From: Cordia subcordata
Taxonomy: Eukaryota; Streptophyta; Magnoliopsida; Boraginales; Cordiaceae
Direction: 5' to 3'
Assembly: GCA_028554755.1 (NCBI GenBank)
Contig: JAPTOF010000002.1
Location: 27,523,001-27,587,000, forward strand
Length of the DNA: 64,000 nucleotides
Shown: in pieces, positions 1-13,900 of the stretch
How positions within the stretch are numbered: the first letter of the stretch is position 1
Layout: every line of letters begins with the position of its first letter
Position numbers and translations under genes: made by a program
The notes under the pieces: model-generated
Database searches by the model: none
Told to the model about the DNA's origin: nothing
What the model saw: the letters and a program-made list of their open reading frames with translations, nothing else

Positions 1-897
1 AAACTCTTTATTACAATATTCCAACCCATTGTCAGTCCTAAGACGCTTAATTTGGTTACCAGTCTGCTTCTCAATCAACGTCTTCCACTCGACAAATGTT
101 GGAAACGCCTCATCTTTAGTTTTTAAGAAGTATACCCACACCATCCGAGAGTATGCATCAATGAAAGTGATGTAATACTGCACCTTTCTTGGAAGGAACT
201 TTATTAGGACCCCAAAGATCGAATGAATATAATCAAGTGCACCTTTGGTGTTCTCCCGCTTCTTTGAACTTCACCTGGTTTGCTTTCCAAAGACACAATG
301 CTCGCAGAATTCAAGCTTTCCAGTTCTTTGTCCACAAAGCAAATCCTCTTACTCATTTCGGTCAATCCTCTCGCTCATATGGCCCAACCTTTTGTGCCAC
401 AATCACGTAGTGTCATTATCACTCTCCTCGGATGTAATTGCAACACTGTGAATCGTACTACCTTGAAGGACATATAAGCAGCCAGTCAATTTCCCTTTCA
501 AGAGCACAATTGCACCTTTGGTCACTTTTAAGACACCATTCTCACTTCGGAATTTGAATCCATGAGAATCCAAACGCCCAAGAGAAATCAAGTTTTTCTT
601 CAACTCCGGTACATGCCAACACTCGAGAAATCTTGTAATACCATCAAACATCTTGATATTTACTATGTCCATTCCCTCTACCTTCAACGAAAGATCATTG
701 CCTAGAAAGACTTTCCCTTCTCTTTTGGAATAAGAAGAGAACCAGTCGCGCCTAGAACACATATGGAACGTTGCACCAGTATCAAGAATTAATTGATTAT
801 GCCACTGTGATCCACTCACAGTCAAAACTTCCCCGATACTACTCGAGTTATCTCCATCACTGTCAGCACTCTCCACCACGTTAGCTGAATTCTCCAC
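1..897 (-). pseudogene. protease and N-terminal integrase pseudogene of Copia copy 1
   Basis: An open stretch at 403-897 carries the aspartic protease signature LDTGATFHMC and the following NLISLGRLDSHG block typical of Copia Pol. A stop codon falls directly before the GAG-pre-integrase LWHKRLGHMS motif near 400. The H/C zinc-binding segment (CEHCVFGKQTR) is in another frame near 270-310, and the integrase core runs off the window. Compared with copy 2 this copy keeps an extra 22-24 bp between two short repeats, which seems to be the ancestral state. Confidence 0.85.
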
Positions 898-1656
898 CTT
901 TTTCTTTCCCTTTTTTAGTTTTGGACATTCTTTCTTAATGTGACCCTTTTCACCATACTCGAAATAGCGTAGCTTCCTTGTTCTTGCTTTTGACCTTGAC
1001 TTGCTTTTCTTTCCATTCGAAGATCCCCTTTTATTCTCCGATCTCCCTCTACTAACTCAACCTTCCCCATGAACTTCTTCCCTATGTCCCGGAATATGTG
1101 TTTGAAGATCCTTCGATTTTAATGAAGTAATCACATCTTCAAAGGTAATTTTATCCCTCCCGTACAACATAGTGTCCACAAAGTTCATATATGAAGGCGA
1201 TAAGGAGCATAATACAATCATAGCTTGATCTTCGTCATCAATTTTAACACCTACATCCTTCAAAGCAATAAAACAAGAGGTAAACTCATCAAGGTGTTGT
1301 TTTAGTGACGTACCTTCTTTCATTCTAAGATGATACAATCGCTTCTTCAAGTAAAGGCGATTGGTGAGAGATTTAGATGCATACAATTCAACCAAAGTAT
1401 TCCAAGCCTCAACTGCTGTTGTCTTCTCAGCAATCTCCAGCAATACTTCATTTGTCACGGACATATGTATTGCACTCAAGGCTTTCGCTTCGAGTTCTTC
1501 TCTCACTGCTGGTTCCGTCTTTTCCAGGATCACTTCTTCAATGACTTTTCAAAGTCCTTGCATTGTCATAAATGCCTTGAATCTGATCCTCCGAAGACTG
1601 AAATTCATTCTCCCATCAAACTTCTCAATTTCAAACTTTTCACCTGTGGAAGACAT
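890..1656 (-). pseudogene. gag pseudogene of Copia copy 1
   Basis: Starts at the ATG complementary to 1654-1656 (MSSTGxKFEIEKFDG, the same start as copy 2). It encodes a Copia-type Gag with the retrotransposon gag domain around NEVLLEIAEKT and LKQHLDEF. A TGA at 1549-1551 replaces the Trp of the conserved GLW. The zinc knuckle near 935-975 has Tyr where Cys residues are expected (FEYGEKGHIKKEC), so it is degenerate. A long open stretch remains at 1057-1533. Not functional as it stands. Confidence 0.85.
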
Positions 1657-2518
1657 CTTCGTTTGCACAAAACTCACACTTCGGGATGGAATTTGGCTCA
1701 ATGGATCGCAAAAACGGATTCAGCACGTCGAAAAACCTTAGGAACACCCCTGGTCAACTTTGGTCAACACCGGTCAAAGTCAAACCTGTTGGTCAAAGTC
1801 AACACCGTCCTTAAACACGTACTTCGGAGCAGAATCTGGAAAAATAGAGCCCGAAAACGGACTCAACACGTCGAAAAACATGGGATAAGGCTCTGGTCAA
1901 ATGCGGTCAATCCTCGGTTTATGGTCAACGGTCAAAGTCAACCCCGGTCAAACCCCGGTCAATGCGGTCAAACAGGTCAACTGGTCTCTTTTTTTTTTTG
2001 TTTCAGGACTAAATCTAAGCCTAAATAAAAATTCTTTTTTTTATTCTTTTGGCCTAAACTAAGCCCAAACCCAAAAAAGAAATTTATTATTTTTTTGGCC
2101 TAGAACCCAAGCCCAACAAAAACTTAATTAACCCAAGACCCAAGACCTAGCCAAAATTAGACAAGGTCACTACCCAGGCCCAATCTAAATAAACCCAAAG
2201 ACCCAAAGCCTACAAACCCTAAATCTGCTTTACAAACTTGAACCAATTTCCAAAAAATAATACCTGAATAACAAAAATCAACCTCAAAAGAACGAAAACT
2301 CTATCTTCTTCCCTTGTTCTTCAAACCCAAACACGAACCACGACCCACCGACACAAGCTTCCACTCCATCCACCAACGCTCAACGTAGACAGCACCGGAG
2401 CACTCCTCGCCAAACAAAGACCTTTGTTTGGTTAGGCACCGTTTGGTTTTGAGAAATTTTGGTTTCACAGTGAGTTTTGATTTTTCCTTTTTCCCTCAAG
2501 CAGCGGATTAAAACCTAA

Positions 2519-2530
2519 GCTCTGATACCA
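2519..2530 (-). other. primer binding site (initiator tRNA-Met) of Copia copy 1
   Basis: The minus strand reads TGGTATCAGAGC three bases inside the LTR. This is the standard match to the 3' end of plant initiator tRNA-Met used to prime minus-strand synthesis in Copia elements. Confidence 0.9.
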
Positions 2531-2533
2531 GTT

Positions 2534-2866
2534 TGTTGGGGAAAAACATGCAAACACGAAGAATACGAGAAGAAATAACAGACACAAGAAATTACGTGGT
2601 TCGGCTTTGAAGCCTATGTCCACGAGCAGCAGAGAATAATTCTATTACTGATCACGAAAGCTACAAGGCTCTCACTTTGGTTTCTCTCTCACACATAACA
2701 TAATGAGTATTGCCACATATTTATAGTGCAAAGGTTTCCTAAACCTATTAAGCAAAAAAGGCAACTAATTAATTATGTGCTACAAAAGGTAACAAGCGAA
2801 TAAGGTAATATGCTAACAAGGAAATCTGCTATTCTTGTTACCGAAGAATACGGGCCACAGTCAACA
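2534..2866 (-). repeat. 5' LTR of Copia copy 1
   Basis: A 333-bp LTR bounded by TGTTG...CAACA on the minus strand. It is related to the 363-bp LTRs at 55272 and 60485, mainly in the R/U5 part around the ACGTGGTTCGG motif, and diverges in U3. A TATA-like stretch (tatttatag on the plus strand near 2720) lies where the LTR promoter is expected. Confidence 0.88.
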
Positions 2867-4500
2867 CAATATAAAGAGAGTAAAGAGTTTAGAGAAGATG
2901 ACACCGATAATTTTAGGTGGTTCGGTCTCGCTTACGTCCACTGACCAAGGATGCTTCCCTTAGGACTTCACATCACCTCCACTAGATATTAATGCTTCTT
3001 CAAAGGTTGATGAAGCACAAACCAACTATACAACTCTTTGAAGGCAAACTTCTTCAAAGAATCTAAGACTCCTACTCCTAGGATTTCTCACACTATTTTG
3101 TAGCTATATAATGATACTCACAATCTCGCAAGCCCAAGAGTGAATTAATGATGATTGAAAAATGGTTGTTGAAGTGTAAAAATCAACCTTTAATACTCGA
3201 AGTTCGTCTTGAAGATGGGGGAAGACATGGGGCTTTCAAGAGCAGCTCAAACGGTCATAAGCGGCTACATCACTTAATGATCCAGACTCAAGGTTGGTCG
3301 ACTAGAGGTGCGATTGGTTTATTCCCCAAGCTTACTGACTAAGGTTGGTCACTAGATAGGTCGACCAGCCTGGGGTCTGGCCTTGGTTAGAAGCCCAATT
3401 TGAAAACCCGGGCTTAGGGGTGCTAGGACAGGTGGCCGAGTGCTAGGTCTGGTTATCAGCGTAGAGTCCGATTATACCCAGTAAATTTCAATCTCAAGCA
3501 TTTTAAGTATCATTTTGTAATTCTCTTTGAATTTAAGGGAGTAAGATAATGCGAAAACACTTAAAAGAGATTCGTAAAGCCTTTAGAAAACATAGCTAGA
3601 GATTTTAGAAAGTCTAAAAGCTTTTTTGAAGTAGATTTAGCAATCAAAATGTGCTATAGCCAAGTTTTATCAAAAGCATATGAAGTAACATGAAAATGCA
3701 ATGCAAAGAAACCGTGGACGTGAGCGATAAGGAAATATTCTAAGGCCTTCACAAGAAAGCACACAAGCCGATTCCTCTTATGTCACCTCTTTTCAATCCT
3801 TATGTCACCACACCATTTTCAAGTCTTGATCTTGAGATCTTCACACTTTTAATACGTCAAGACTCCTTCTTGTTCTCTTGTGGTGATCAACTTGCTCCTT
3901 TCACTTGCATCTTCTCTTGATAAAAAAATATTGTTGCTCATTATGCAAGTTTGTTTACTTCTCTCAATATCAAACACTTCAAGAATACTTTAGCTCATAA
4001 TAATATGATAATATAATTCACAAGCTAAGCATTTAAATAATATTTTGGATATAAAGATGTAAACAATCAATCCAAAAGCCAAACAAGTGTGTATTAAAAT
4101 ATATAAACACATTAGTACAAGCACACTAGTAAACTCAATTTCCCTTGATGTGTTATCATCAAAATCATATAGTTATGTATAAAGCCAATAGTTTGGCTTT
4201 GTATTTTAATAGTTAGACTTTTAGTTATTTTCACGATCATATTGAATTTTCAAAAATATGGAGTAATAGTTTTGAAGTAAAAATGAAAGAAAATAATTTT
4301 TGACATGATAAAAAATAACTTTTCAAAAGTCTTTTTTTAAAAACCTCTAACTTAGAGCTTCTAATTTTTGAACTGTTTTTACCTTCAGCTTAAAAATTTT
4401 TAAAAAATGAGCTAAACAGGTCCGTTTCAAATTTTAAATTCATAAAAACTCATTGATAGTATAAAAATTGGGCCAAACAAACTCTTAATGATCTGATTTT
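2867..4500. other. intergenic stretch with probable old LTR remnant, no gene
   Basis: No credible gene. The segment at about 2890-3130 contains TTAGGTGGTTCGG followed by a 'lacgtccac'-type stretch, which resembles the R/U5 region of a Copia-type LTR on the minus strand. Copia copy 1 may therefore have landed next to or inside an older element. The rest is A+T-rich. A motif near 4460-4490 (GGGCCAAACAAACTC) resembles one end of a MITE, but no partner end was found. Confidence 0.4.
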
Positions 4501-4739
4501 GTGTTTTGGGACCTGAAATGTACGTAAGCTAAACCGAAAGAGAAGACGAAGAAGAGAAGACAAATTGACAACTAAAAGAAGAGATGGGGGAGAAGACTAT
4601 TGATTGGGCAAATTAATGCGAAGACAGAGAGGGCCAAGTCAAGTGCTCTTATTCCTGCAGCTGTCACTCAATATATACAAAAATCCACAATATCCCCTAT
4701 TCTTCTCCTCTGTTATACAGCAATTAAATGTTTGCATCT

Positions 4740-4770
4740 GTCATATTACCTCTCTCTCTCTCTCTTCTCC
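4740..4770 (+). promoter_or_regulatory. pyrimidine (CT) tract in the 5' region of the RRM gene
   Basis: A CTCTCTCTCT tract lies about 240 bp upstream of the ATG at 5001, a common 5' UTR feature in plants. A weak TATA-like AATATATA at about 4670 could place transcription start near 4700. Several short upstream ATGs follow, so the leader may carry uORFs. Confidence 0.35.
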
Positions 4771-5000
4771 AACCACAACAAATTATTTTATTTTTACTTT
4801 TTCACTTTTTAGTTTATAGACTCTTCAAACTAAGCATCAAATATTTTCAATGAAGCTGCATGGGATAAGTAATAAATTGGTATTTGATAAGCATGGTTGT
4901 TTTACCATTGGCATTGAATGACTCATCAAATTTAACGTCTGAAGCAATAAGAAGGCAAAGGGACATCATTATTTGCACAGTCTTGATGATTTAGACTACT

Positions 5001-5187
5001 ATGGCGAATCAGCTTTATCAATCACCCTTTGGCGGCACAACGCACACGAAGGTGTTTGTTGGAGGGCTTGCTTGGGAGACGCCGACTGATGTAATGCGAA
5101 GATATTTTGAGCAGTTTGGTGAGATTTTAGAAGCTGTTGTCATCACAGATAAGAGCACAGGAAAGTCTAAAGGATATGGATTTGTAA

Positions 5188-5230
<43 letters not shown>

Positions 5231-7905
5231 ATGTTAATGTTATATTGATGATCATATGTAGGCTTATAAGCTCAAAAGCAAGTATCTTTAGAAGCTTGAA
5301 TTTTTCCCATGGACGTATATAGGTTACTTTTCGTGATCCTGAGTCAGCAAGGAGGGCCTGCGCTGATCCAAACCCTGTGATTGATGGGAGAAGAGCAAAC
5401 TGTAATATGGCATCGTTAGGGCGGCCTCGACCTTCACCACCTCGAGGTAAATATTGTCAATACAATAAATTAATTAATTAATAATTTTTTTGTATAAATT
5501 TAAATTTTTAAATAAAGTAATAAACTATTATATTATCAAAGCCTAGGTTAATTATGCCTCAGGCAAAGCAACAAATCCAGGTTACATGGGTTTGAAATCC
5601 TTTCCCACTCATTGAGAAATCTTAAATCTGTCGTGTAAGACAAAAAAACTCACCTTGACCCGAAGAGCATGTTAAAACATAAATAAATACTTTAATATTC
5701 TTTATTAGGGGTGTTCATTGGGAAATTTTCCACCCAATCAACAAAAATTTTAACCCCAAAATAATTTTTGAAGAAGAAGGTTTGTTCTATTCCTTGCCCC
5801 AATGCCCCAATTTACCAATGGGGAGCATAATTTGGGGTAATGGGAAATGGGGCCAATTTACCAATGTGGAGCATAATTTGGGGTTATAGGGAAAGGGGAA
5901 AAGCCACTGAAGATTGGGGAATTCTCAATTTGTTTTTGATAGACACAACTTACATCGAATAATTGTTAATCTAAAATGTAAATAAAAATATGTAATCTAT
6001 ATTTTAAAATATAAATAAAAATATAAAATCAAGCATAAAAGAAAATAGAAAGAGAGGTGAAGAAAATAAAAAGAGGCTATGTGGCTAAAAAGATGTTGAA
6101 ACAATGAAATGAAGAGGAAAATAAGGATTAAAAAAAATTTAAGAGATGTTATATTAATATATTATAACATATATTGTATAATTAAATAATATATATATAT
6201 ATATATTATATAATAAAATATTTTCGAATTTCAAGTTTTCTCCAAAAAATAAAATTTATTCTGATCCCCAATCTGTTTTTTCAAAATTTTTCTCCATCTC
6301 CAATATTTTTTCCCTAGTTCCTGATTTCCTTGTGCTAGAAAAATTGGTTCGGTAATCGAGTTTCCCTGATTAACGAACACCCTATTCTTTATACAAGTTT
6401 AAGTTTTGATGTCATTATGATATTGGTATTATATTCTTGATAGATAAATTGACAGATGATCGTACAAATAATTTTAATGGTTTTGTTTCGAAAATAGGTA
6501 GAAATCAAAGTGGGAGTTATCAAGTAGGAGCAGTGCCACTGGGAGCATTATCGTCTTATAGCGGAGTCGTCGCAGGGGCGGCACTACCTCCGCTACCACC
6601 TCCACCACCAATTGTTTACCCACCTTATGGGTAAGCGTAGGAAGCATTTTTTCCATTTCATTGCCAATGTAGGTGGACGAAAATAATGGTCCATGTGACA
6701 AAACTTTCAGGCCATGCTAGTGATATAAGACTTTAAAAGGGATATGCAAATTTCTAATCAATGCAGTTGGTAAATGGCAGTTAAAATAATAAATAAATGG
6801 CTGATTGAAAATAAGTTGTCAGTTTGTTTGTGCACCACCAATCTTTGCGACTGCGTAAAAGTTCCCTGATGTATGTCCTCTTGTCAATGGGAGATATTAC
6901 AGAGTACCTAGATTAATCTTTTCCTTTATCATTAGATAAATAGAAAAAGCGAGTTATATATATACGTCTCATGTGTGTGTGTGACATAATATTTGCTAGG
7001 TAAATTAGATTAATCCTATCCTTGATCGTCTTGTAGGTCGACACCGTACCATAAGGACTCCAAAAACTTAAAAATGTAAAAAAAAGAAAAAGGAACAGGT
7101 AAAAAGAATAAAAACTAGAAATGAAAATTATTTGCCCTCTCTCATATCTCTCTCCGATGGAACCAATGAGGAAATTAGTTTTGATTACAAGGCTTCCAAT
7201 AATATAACTAATAGTGCATGTCATTTTTCAAGATTACTGTCCCCCAAAAAATGAGAAGTTTAGATGTTAATTTTCAGTATTTTCACCAAGAATATAATCA
7301 GTCCAGTCAATGCCTTTTCATCATTATTACGTCTTATATCGAATTCAATATTCTCTGGTTCACTTATGTTAGACAATGATATAGAAAACAGATAATGGGA
7401 TCGATTGTAAAAGAGAACACGAAAAACTTGGTTTTGTGAATTTTAGTAGTTGGCAAAAAGACAAATAATTATTTCTCTTCATGTGCTTGTATTGTCAGTA
7501 TTTTATTATTTGGGCAAGAAGTATGAGAGTCAAAGATCATAATTATATGAAGATAGACACATCTCTCAAGTGTTTTGAGTTAGATTCCCCAAAAATCCTT
7601 GAACTTTTTAAAATGTTTTTCTTAGGAGTGTCATGTTATATTGTGCATGTTTTATTCAATGTGGTTGAATTCTAATCTAGCTTTATTAGAATTGCAATTC
7701 CTAATTAATAGAGTCTAATGTGAGACGTAAATGTTGTATACTTGTCTCTATTCTCAATAAAAGGTAGACTTTGTTTTAACAGTGTAAACTATTTTTGGAG
7801 AATTTTGGAGAAGTTACTAATTTTATACAAGTCTCATCTCATAATATTAATGTTTTTAATTGTGTTATTCTTTAGACGCTTATTGTATATATATACTTAT
7901 TGTGC

Positions 7906-7976
<71 letters not shown>

Positions 7977-10900
7977 GAACCCAATCAAGTGATGGAATGA
8001 TTAATAATCATGCATTCATGTGATAATCATATTTGATCAATATGATTATCTCACCAACTTAAGCCCTTATCACATCTTCATCTTCTATTAACCACATACA
8101 TATAATAACCTCTCATGCATGTGTAAATATTAGATGACGAAGTCTTCATATGTATGCCACACAGTAAAACTTCTCGAATATTAAATATAGTTTACGAACA
8201 TAATATTCTTAAGCCTTAACAAATGATCACTATAGCTCAGAAAAGAGAAATAGATAACGAAAGTTTCTTTCCGAAGAGTTTAAGATTTTTCCAAATGGAA
8301 TAGTGCTAGATATCTCTTTGTTTTTGTCACCATAATATCAGATTTTGTTGTGTGAATAACTCACATACTAAATATTTAGATTAACTGAGTATACATGTAA
8401 AAGTTGATATTTGAATAATAAAAATAGTTAATGTCTAATCTCATTCTTTTCGTTGTTTCCGTTGGTATTACAAGGGCATTATATGTAACACAGAGTAATT
8501 AAAATCTTCCTTGGTGAATGCAATTGAAACCTTACTAATCTAATGTAAGATCGATATTTTTAAGATTGTTTTGGCATATAAGTTTATGAAACTTCAAGTA
8601 GTTTTTTTTTTTTTTTGGTTATATATCAACAGTACACTACATGAACATGAAATGCTGTTCAAAATTTTAGCAGTCTTAACGTTGTTTTCAATGGCCATTG
8701 GCCTGAACGTTGCTTGCATCCGATTAGTTTTACTGTCAGCCACAACTTCTATATGTTTGACTATACACAACATGTTACGCTGTCCTGAACATGTTTGTCT
8801 TATCTGTCAACTAATAATAAATGCATTTGCTTGAGCAAGTGGGTTCACCATGACGTATTTACAAGAGATGTAATTAAGATAAAATAATTTCAATAATTTG
8901 TTATTTTATTAAATTTTTTCATAACGTTATAACAGTAAAAAATCTTGTCTGTTATTCCTCTACTTGAAGTTGACAAAATTCTGGTTGAAGTAAATTTTTT
9001 TTTAAAATATCAGAATAGTTAGGTATAGAATATAAGATAACTTACTCACATGTTTCTAATTAAATTTCTTGGTATTGTTTTGCTAACAACTTTTAGCTCC
9101 TCTCTTTCAGGTACACGACCTACTCACCTAACTATGGCTACCACCAAGTAAGTAATTTCTTTTATTAGCAACTAGTTACACTCTTAATAAAGACTCATTT
9201 AATAAGAAATTTTCAAGAAGCCTTCAGTTTATTATGCCAACTTCAATAGTTTTCTTGTTTTTCTCCCCCTCTACATGTATGAGGTTTGGAACCATTTTCT
9301 TATTTTCTACTTCAGTTTCCATCTAACAGGTTCCCTACTTTTAAACCATATCTCAGTTAAGTGTATTTATATATTAGTTTCACTCTTCTTGCTTTCCTAA
9401 TTTAGGAACTTTCTACTTTTGTTTCATTTCAATATCTCTTTTTATTTTAGTCAACTAATCAAGTTATTTTTAAATATTATTCTATGTTAGTCATCATAAA
9501 ATATCAAAGATTTTGATTATTAATATTAATTGTTGTTGGAATATTATTGTTTACTTTATTTTTTAAATTCCAAATATTTTTATTAATTCAATGTTTTTAT
9601 TTAATATTATCTTCTTATTTAAGTGATATCATTTTTTATTTTTTTTAGTTTTTTAGTCATTCGACCATTTGAAAGAGATAATTAAGAGTTACGGCAAGGG
9701 CTTTGTTTTCTTTCCTTACTCATTATATGTGGGAAATACTTTAGGAAAGCAGTTGAATTATATTTGCACCAACTCTTTCCTTGAATGTAGATAAATAAAA
9801 ATCATGACGAAAGAGATGGAGATAATCCATGAATGCCCAACATTGCATATGGCTTAACTTTCAAACCAGAGTGCTTAAGCATTAACGGTGGAATTAAATT
9901 GATTTTTTAATTTAAAAGTATCTTTAAATTACATATATATATATATATTTAAATATATAACTCCAACTCATTTTTTTAACGATTTTTCGTCAAGGTTGGT
10001 GGAATGTAACACTTATTGGCTCATGAATATCTAGATCTGCTAGTGCACATGCATGCATATAGAAAATACTTTTCAAAGTGAAGAATTGATGGGTTTTTGA
10101 TTTCCATTAGCATACACCAACAGCGCGCATATATAAAAATGTTTCAGATAGCAACATTGGCCCCATAGACCCTGTGGTAATTCTTCTTAAATAATTCTAA
10201 AAAAAAAAAAAACCATAGACACACACACACACACATTTGTTTATTCAGTCAGAAAAATAAATGGAGAAGCAAAGAACTTATGAAACAAAAATAATTAAAT
10301 GATATATTTTAACCCTGGATTAATTAGGATTATGATTTAGCTGAAAATTTCATCCTTAGTCTAGTAAAATGCTTACTTGTGAGTCATCTACTAAGTTATG
10401 CTTCATTTCTTCGATTGTAAATTTTGTTTTTCAGATTACTCAGAAACAGTGGAGATTAAATTTATTATACATTTACTTTCAGGATATATACTATATAGAA
10501 CCTAATGAAGAAATGATTACAAGTCAAAATTTTTTTGCTTCTATATGCAGGGTATTTACAACCCACAGCTTCATCAGCCGCAATACTATCATAATCTAGA
10601 TGGAACTTCATCTTCGGCAATAATGGGGTCTCCATATTATTATGGATTTTCGACGCAAGCATCATCAACATCAGCAACGCTTTCTTCTGCGCCGCAAACA
10701 CAACATTTCCGTGGACAACCGCTGTCGCCATTGCCGCCGCCGTCGTATATTTTCTACCGGCCTCCTACACAAACGGAAGGTGGCTTTTTCTCCAATCCTC
10801 CGCCTCCGCCTCTTCCTCAATTTGAACCATCAAGGCATTCCTATCTCTCTTCCGCCACTGGTAATTTCTCTATTTTTTTTTTTTAATTCTAATTTACATA

Positions 10901-13900
10901 TTCGTTTCCTCACATATATTTGGGACGCATGGATATATATGTATAGGCAAACACGCATTGACTGGTTAAAAGATGAGGATTTTTTTATTCTTTTTTCCTG
11001 CAGTTTCTATTCTCCAGTTAATGTCTTTAGCATTACGAAAGTTTTCACTTGGGCTAAAGAAACTAATTTAAGTCAATATAGTTGAATATTCTTGTTTGCT
11101 TACTATAAGGATATACAGATATTTATCGTTTGAGATAAAAAAACAAAATGCTAGATATGACCCATTTTGCTAATTTATATTCTTGTTATTTTCTAACAAA
11201 TCTTAATGTCCTTGAGATAATCTAAAGAACGAGTAAAGGGTTTTGAAGTTATAGATAACTAACGGCAACACCCTTCAAACTCATTACCTTAAAAAATTTA
11301 TAACATTTCCTAAGAAGTTATGCGCTTCTGGTGTAGGGGATATATCTCTTGAACAATTGTATAATAAATTATTGATATAACTTTAAGGAAATAGTATGAA
11401 TAATTTCAAATGTTAAATTTTATTCATAATGTTATAATAATATTAGAAAAGGGATGGAAAAAATTTAATTTCGAGATTATTGGGAGTCCACAAGTTATTG
11501 TGGTAAATAATTAAGTAGATTAGGGTATATATAATTGCATATATGCAGGAAGAGGGGCCGGATATGGTTGGGTGGGGGGTCTCTAACCATGCGACCTCAT
11601 GCCCTGTCTTGTCGTTTATTTGGATTCAAGTAGTCAAACAAAAAGTGATTCCTCCAGTGGAAACTCGTGAAAACTATCAGCGACTGCATGTGAAGTTTCG
11701 TGTCCAGATGACATTTTATGTTCAGAAGTGGCTGCATATGTGGAGGCTTATTCTGCATGTTAAAAGATTCTATTTCTTAATTTAGTTTTCATTATTGATG
11801 GTACTTCTTGATGATAATTTTGCTTCTCCCCTATACTCTGTGTCACTCCATGTTGTAGCATCAACGCATAATAACTAGGAGTCATACTATCTGTATGCAT
11901 GAATTTTCTTAGTTGAATCCCTTATGCCCAACATCTCACAATTACGAAGATAACAATCTTATTGGTGGGCATCTGCAGTGGCGGACCTTGAACGAAAAAT
12001 TTGAGGAGCCAACACTGAAATATAGAAAAATTTTTATTGAATCAATATTAAATTAACAAAATAATTTAAAAAAAGGAAATATATATAACTATTAACTAAT
12101 ATATTGCAATTAAATCTAAAGAGATCTAATATTTTAAATATAATTAAAAATTACATCATTGTTAATTTAAAAGTAACACGTCAATTTAAAAATAATTGAG
12201 TTTTTGTTAACAATTCTTATTTTTTTAGTTAAGGGAGTTCAATTAAAATATCTAAATGGGTTAAATTAAAAAAGAAAACCTATTTTGTATACTTTTTTTT
12301 TGAAAAAAAAAAAAGAAGAAGAGGAGTCAATTGACCCCAAAATTTGTTGATGCCTCCACCAACGGGGGCCAACTATTAAGTTAGAACGAATACATAAAAA
12401 TCAATTTAAAAACTATTGAAGTATATATATATATATACTCTCAAATATCATAACGTGTGTCTAAAATTCTTATGATTTTAAAAAATGAACACAAGTCATA
12501 CTAAGACAATAGCATATGCCAATTATAATACTTCTCAATATTATTTTACAAAAAAATAATGATAAAGAATTGAGACTTAAGGAAATTCTACACTAATTAG
12601 CAAGAAAAAATAAGATTATTAATGTTCATCTAAATTGGATAATTCAATCAACATTTAAATTATGATAATTATATTTATGAGAAATAATAACAAGTCAACT
12701 TATACAAAGTATAGAAAATAAAAAATAAATATAAATAACCATTTAAAAAAAAACAAATATTTTATACATGTATATTTTTTAAGAAAAATTGGAGGGGCCA
12801 ATAATAAAAATTCTTAGTTTCTTTTTTCACAATGAAATATATTATATATGTATTTTTTTTTCAAAAAAACCCCTGCTTGTTCTAACTAAGTTCCACCTCT
12901 GGGCATGGGTAACTTACAAGATAGAAGGTTAGGGTGAGTCTTTCACAACAGTGTAGTATCAACCGAAGACATAACAACTCTCAAATTAATTATTAAGCGG
13001 CTAGAAATGCATAAGGCAATTATATAACGAGTAAAGGCATTAGAGAAGAACCATGGTTTATATCGGGGTGCCTACCAGTAAGGCGAGTTAGGTGTATATT
13101 TAGAACTACAAAGCAAGCTTTGGTGTTGATTGTTTGATACATGGCTTCTCCTCTAGAGGGAGTGACATATTTATAGTTACGTCATGTCAAGAGTCTGAAG
13201 GCCTGTAGAGCTTTTCTTTTGAAATTCTGGTGTGTTGAGGCTGGAAATTATCTCGATCACCCTTGTGAGCGTTGAGAAGACTTGCTCCGCATTAGGTACG
13301 CTAGAGAAATCGTAAAGCTCGTCTCATTGTAGGAGTGTTAGTGTCCTCCTGTCAGATTACGCATCAATCAGATTAAGTGGATCTCCAGGTCCAAGCTAAT
13401 TTTTGGCTACTAGAAATTTAATTCATTATACATGCATATATATATATAGAGAGAGAGAGACGGTACTATTGGATACATGAGCATTACGTATATTTATATA
13501 CGTATGTAACGTATACATCTACTGACACAATGATATAAGCCGGATAAAATTAAGAATTTTCATTGCTTGCAGACTATAATAGTTCTGAAGAACTAAAAAA
13601 AAAATCAAATACAATTCTCTAGATCATAATGTATCTAGTTATATCTTGTTAATTTCCAGAATGAGAATGTATACTATGTGAACGTCCAACATAGTGTTCT
13701 TCCTAATCACTGTACACTGTGTGTAAATAGTACTTACACTATTTATGCACATGTCAATTGAAAAAGAACATTTTCATCTTTACAATTCATACTTGTGAAC
13801 TATATATTCACAAACATTATGCCTTACAAATCCTATAATATCTTTTCACAAAATATTTATTATTTACAGTTGATAAACTACTTGTTTGCCACTCTCCTTA

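Larger units (their letters stand above)
1..2866 (-). mobile_element. Ty1/Copia retrotransposon, 5' portion cut by window edge (copy 1)
   Basis: Seen: read on the minus strand this begins with an LTR (2866 down to 2534), a tRNA-iMet primer binding site, a 5' leader, gag, protease and the start of integrase. The rest lies beyond base 1. It is the same family as the complete element at 55272-60847: gag, protease and leader are closely similar through their whole length. The conserved integrase context RTDNG is still readable at about 1-30. Coding capacity is destroyed by nonsense codons, for example a Trp to stop in gag at 1549-1551 and a stop just before the pre-integrase LWHKR motif. The Tork/Tnt1-like lineage is inferred from the motif style. 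The 5-bp target duplication can only be tested with the sequence left of the window; the right flank is CAATA. Confidence 0.93.

Noticed and set aside
8571..8834. 87-codon ORF inside intron 3 of the RRM gene
   Set aside because: No similarity to any family I know. It lies within a phase-consistent intron and is built of A/T-rich hydrophobic codons.
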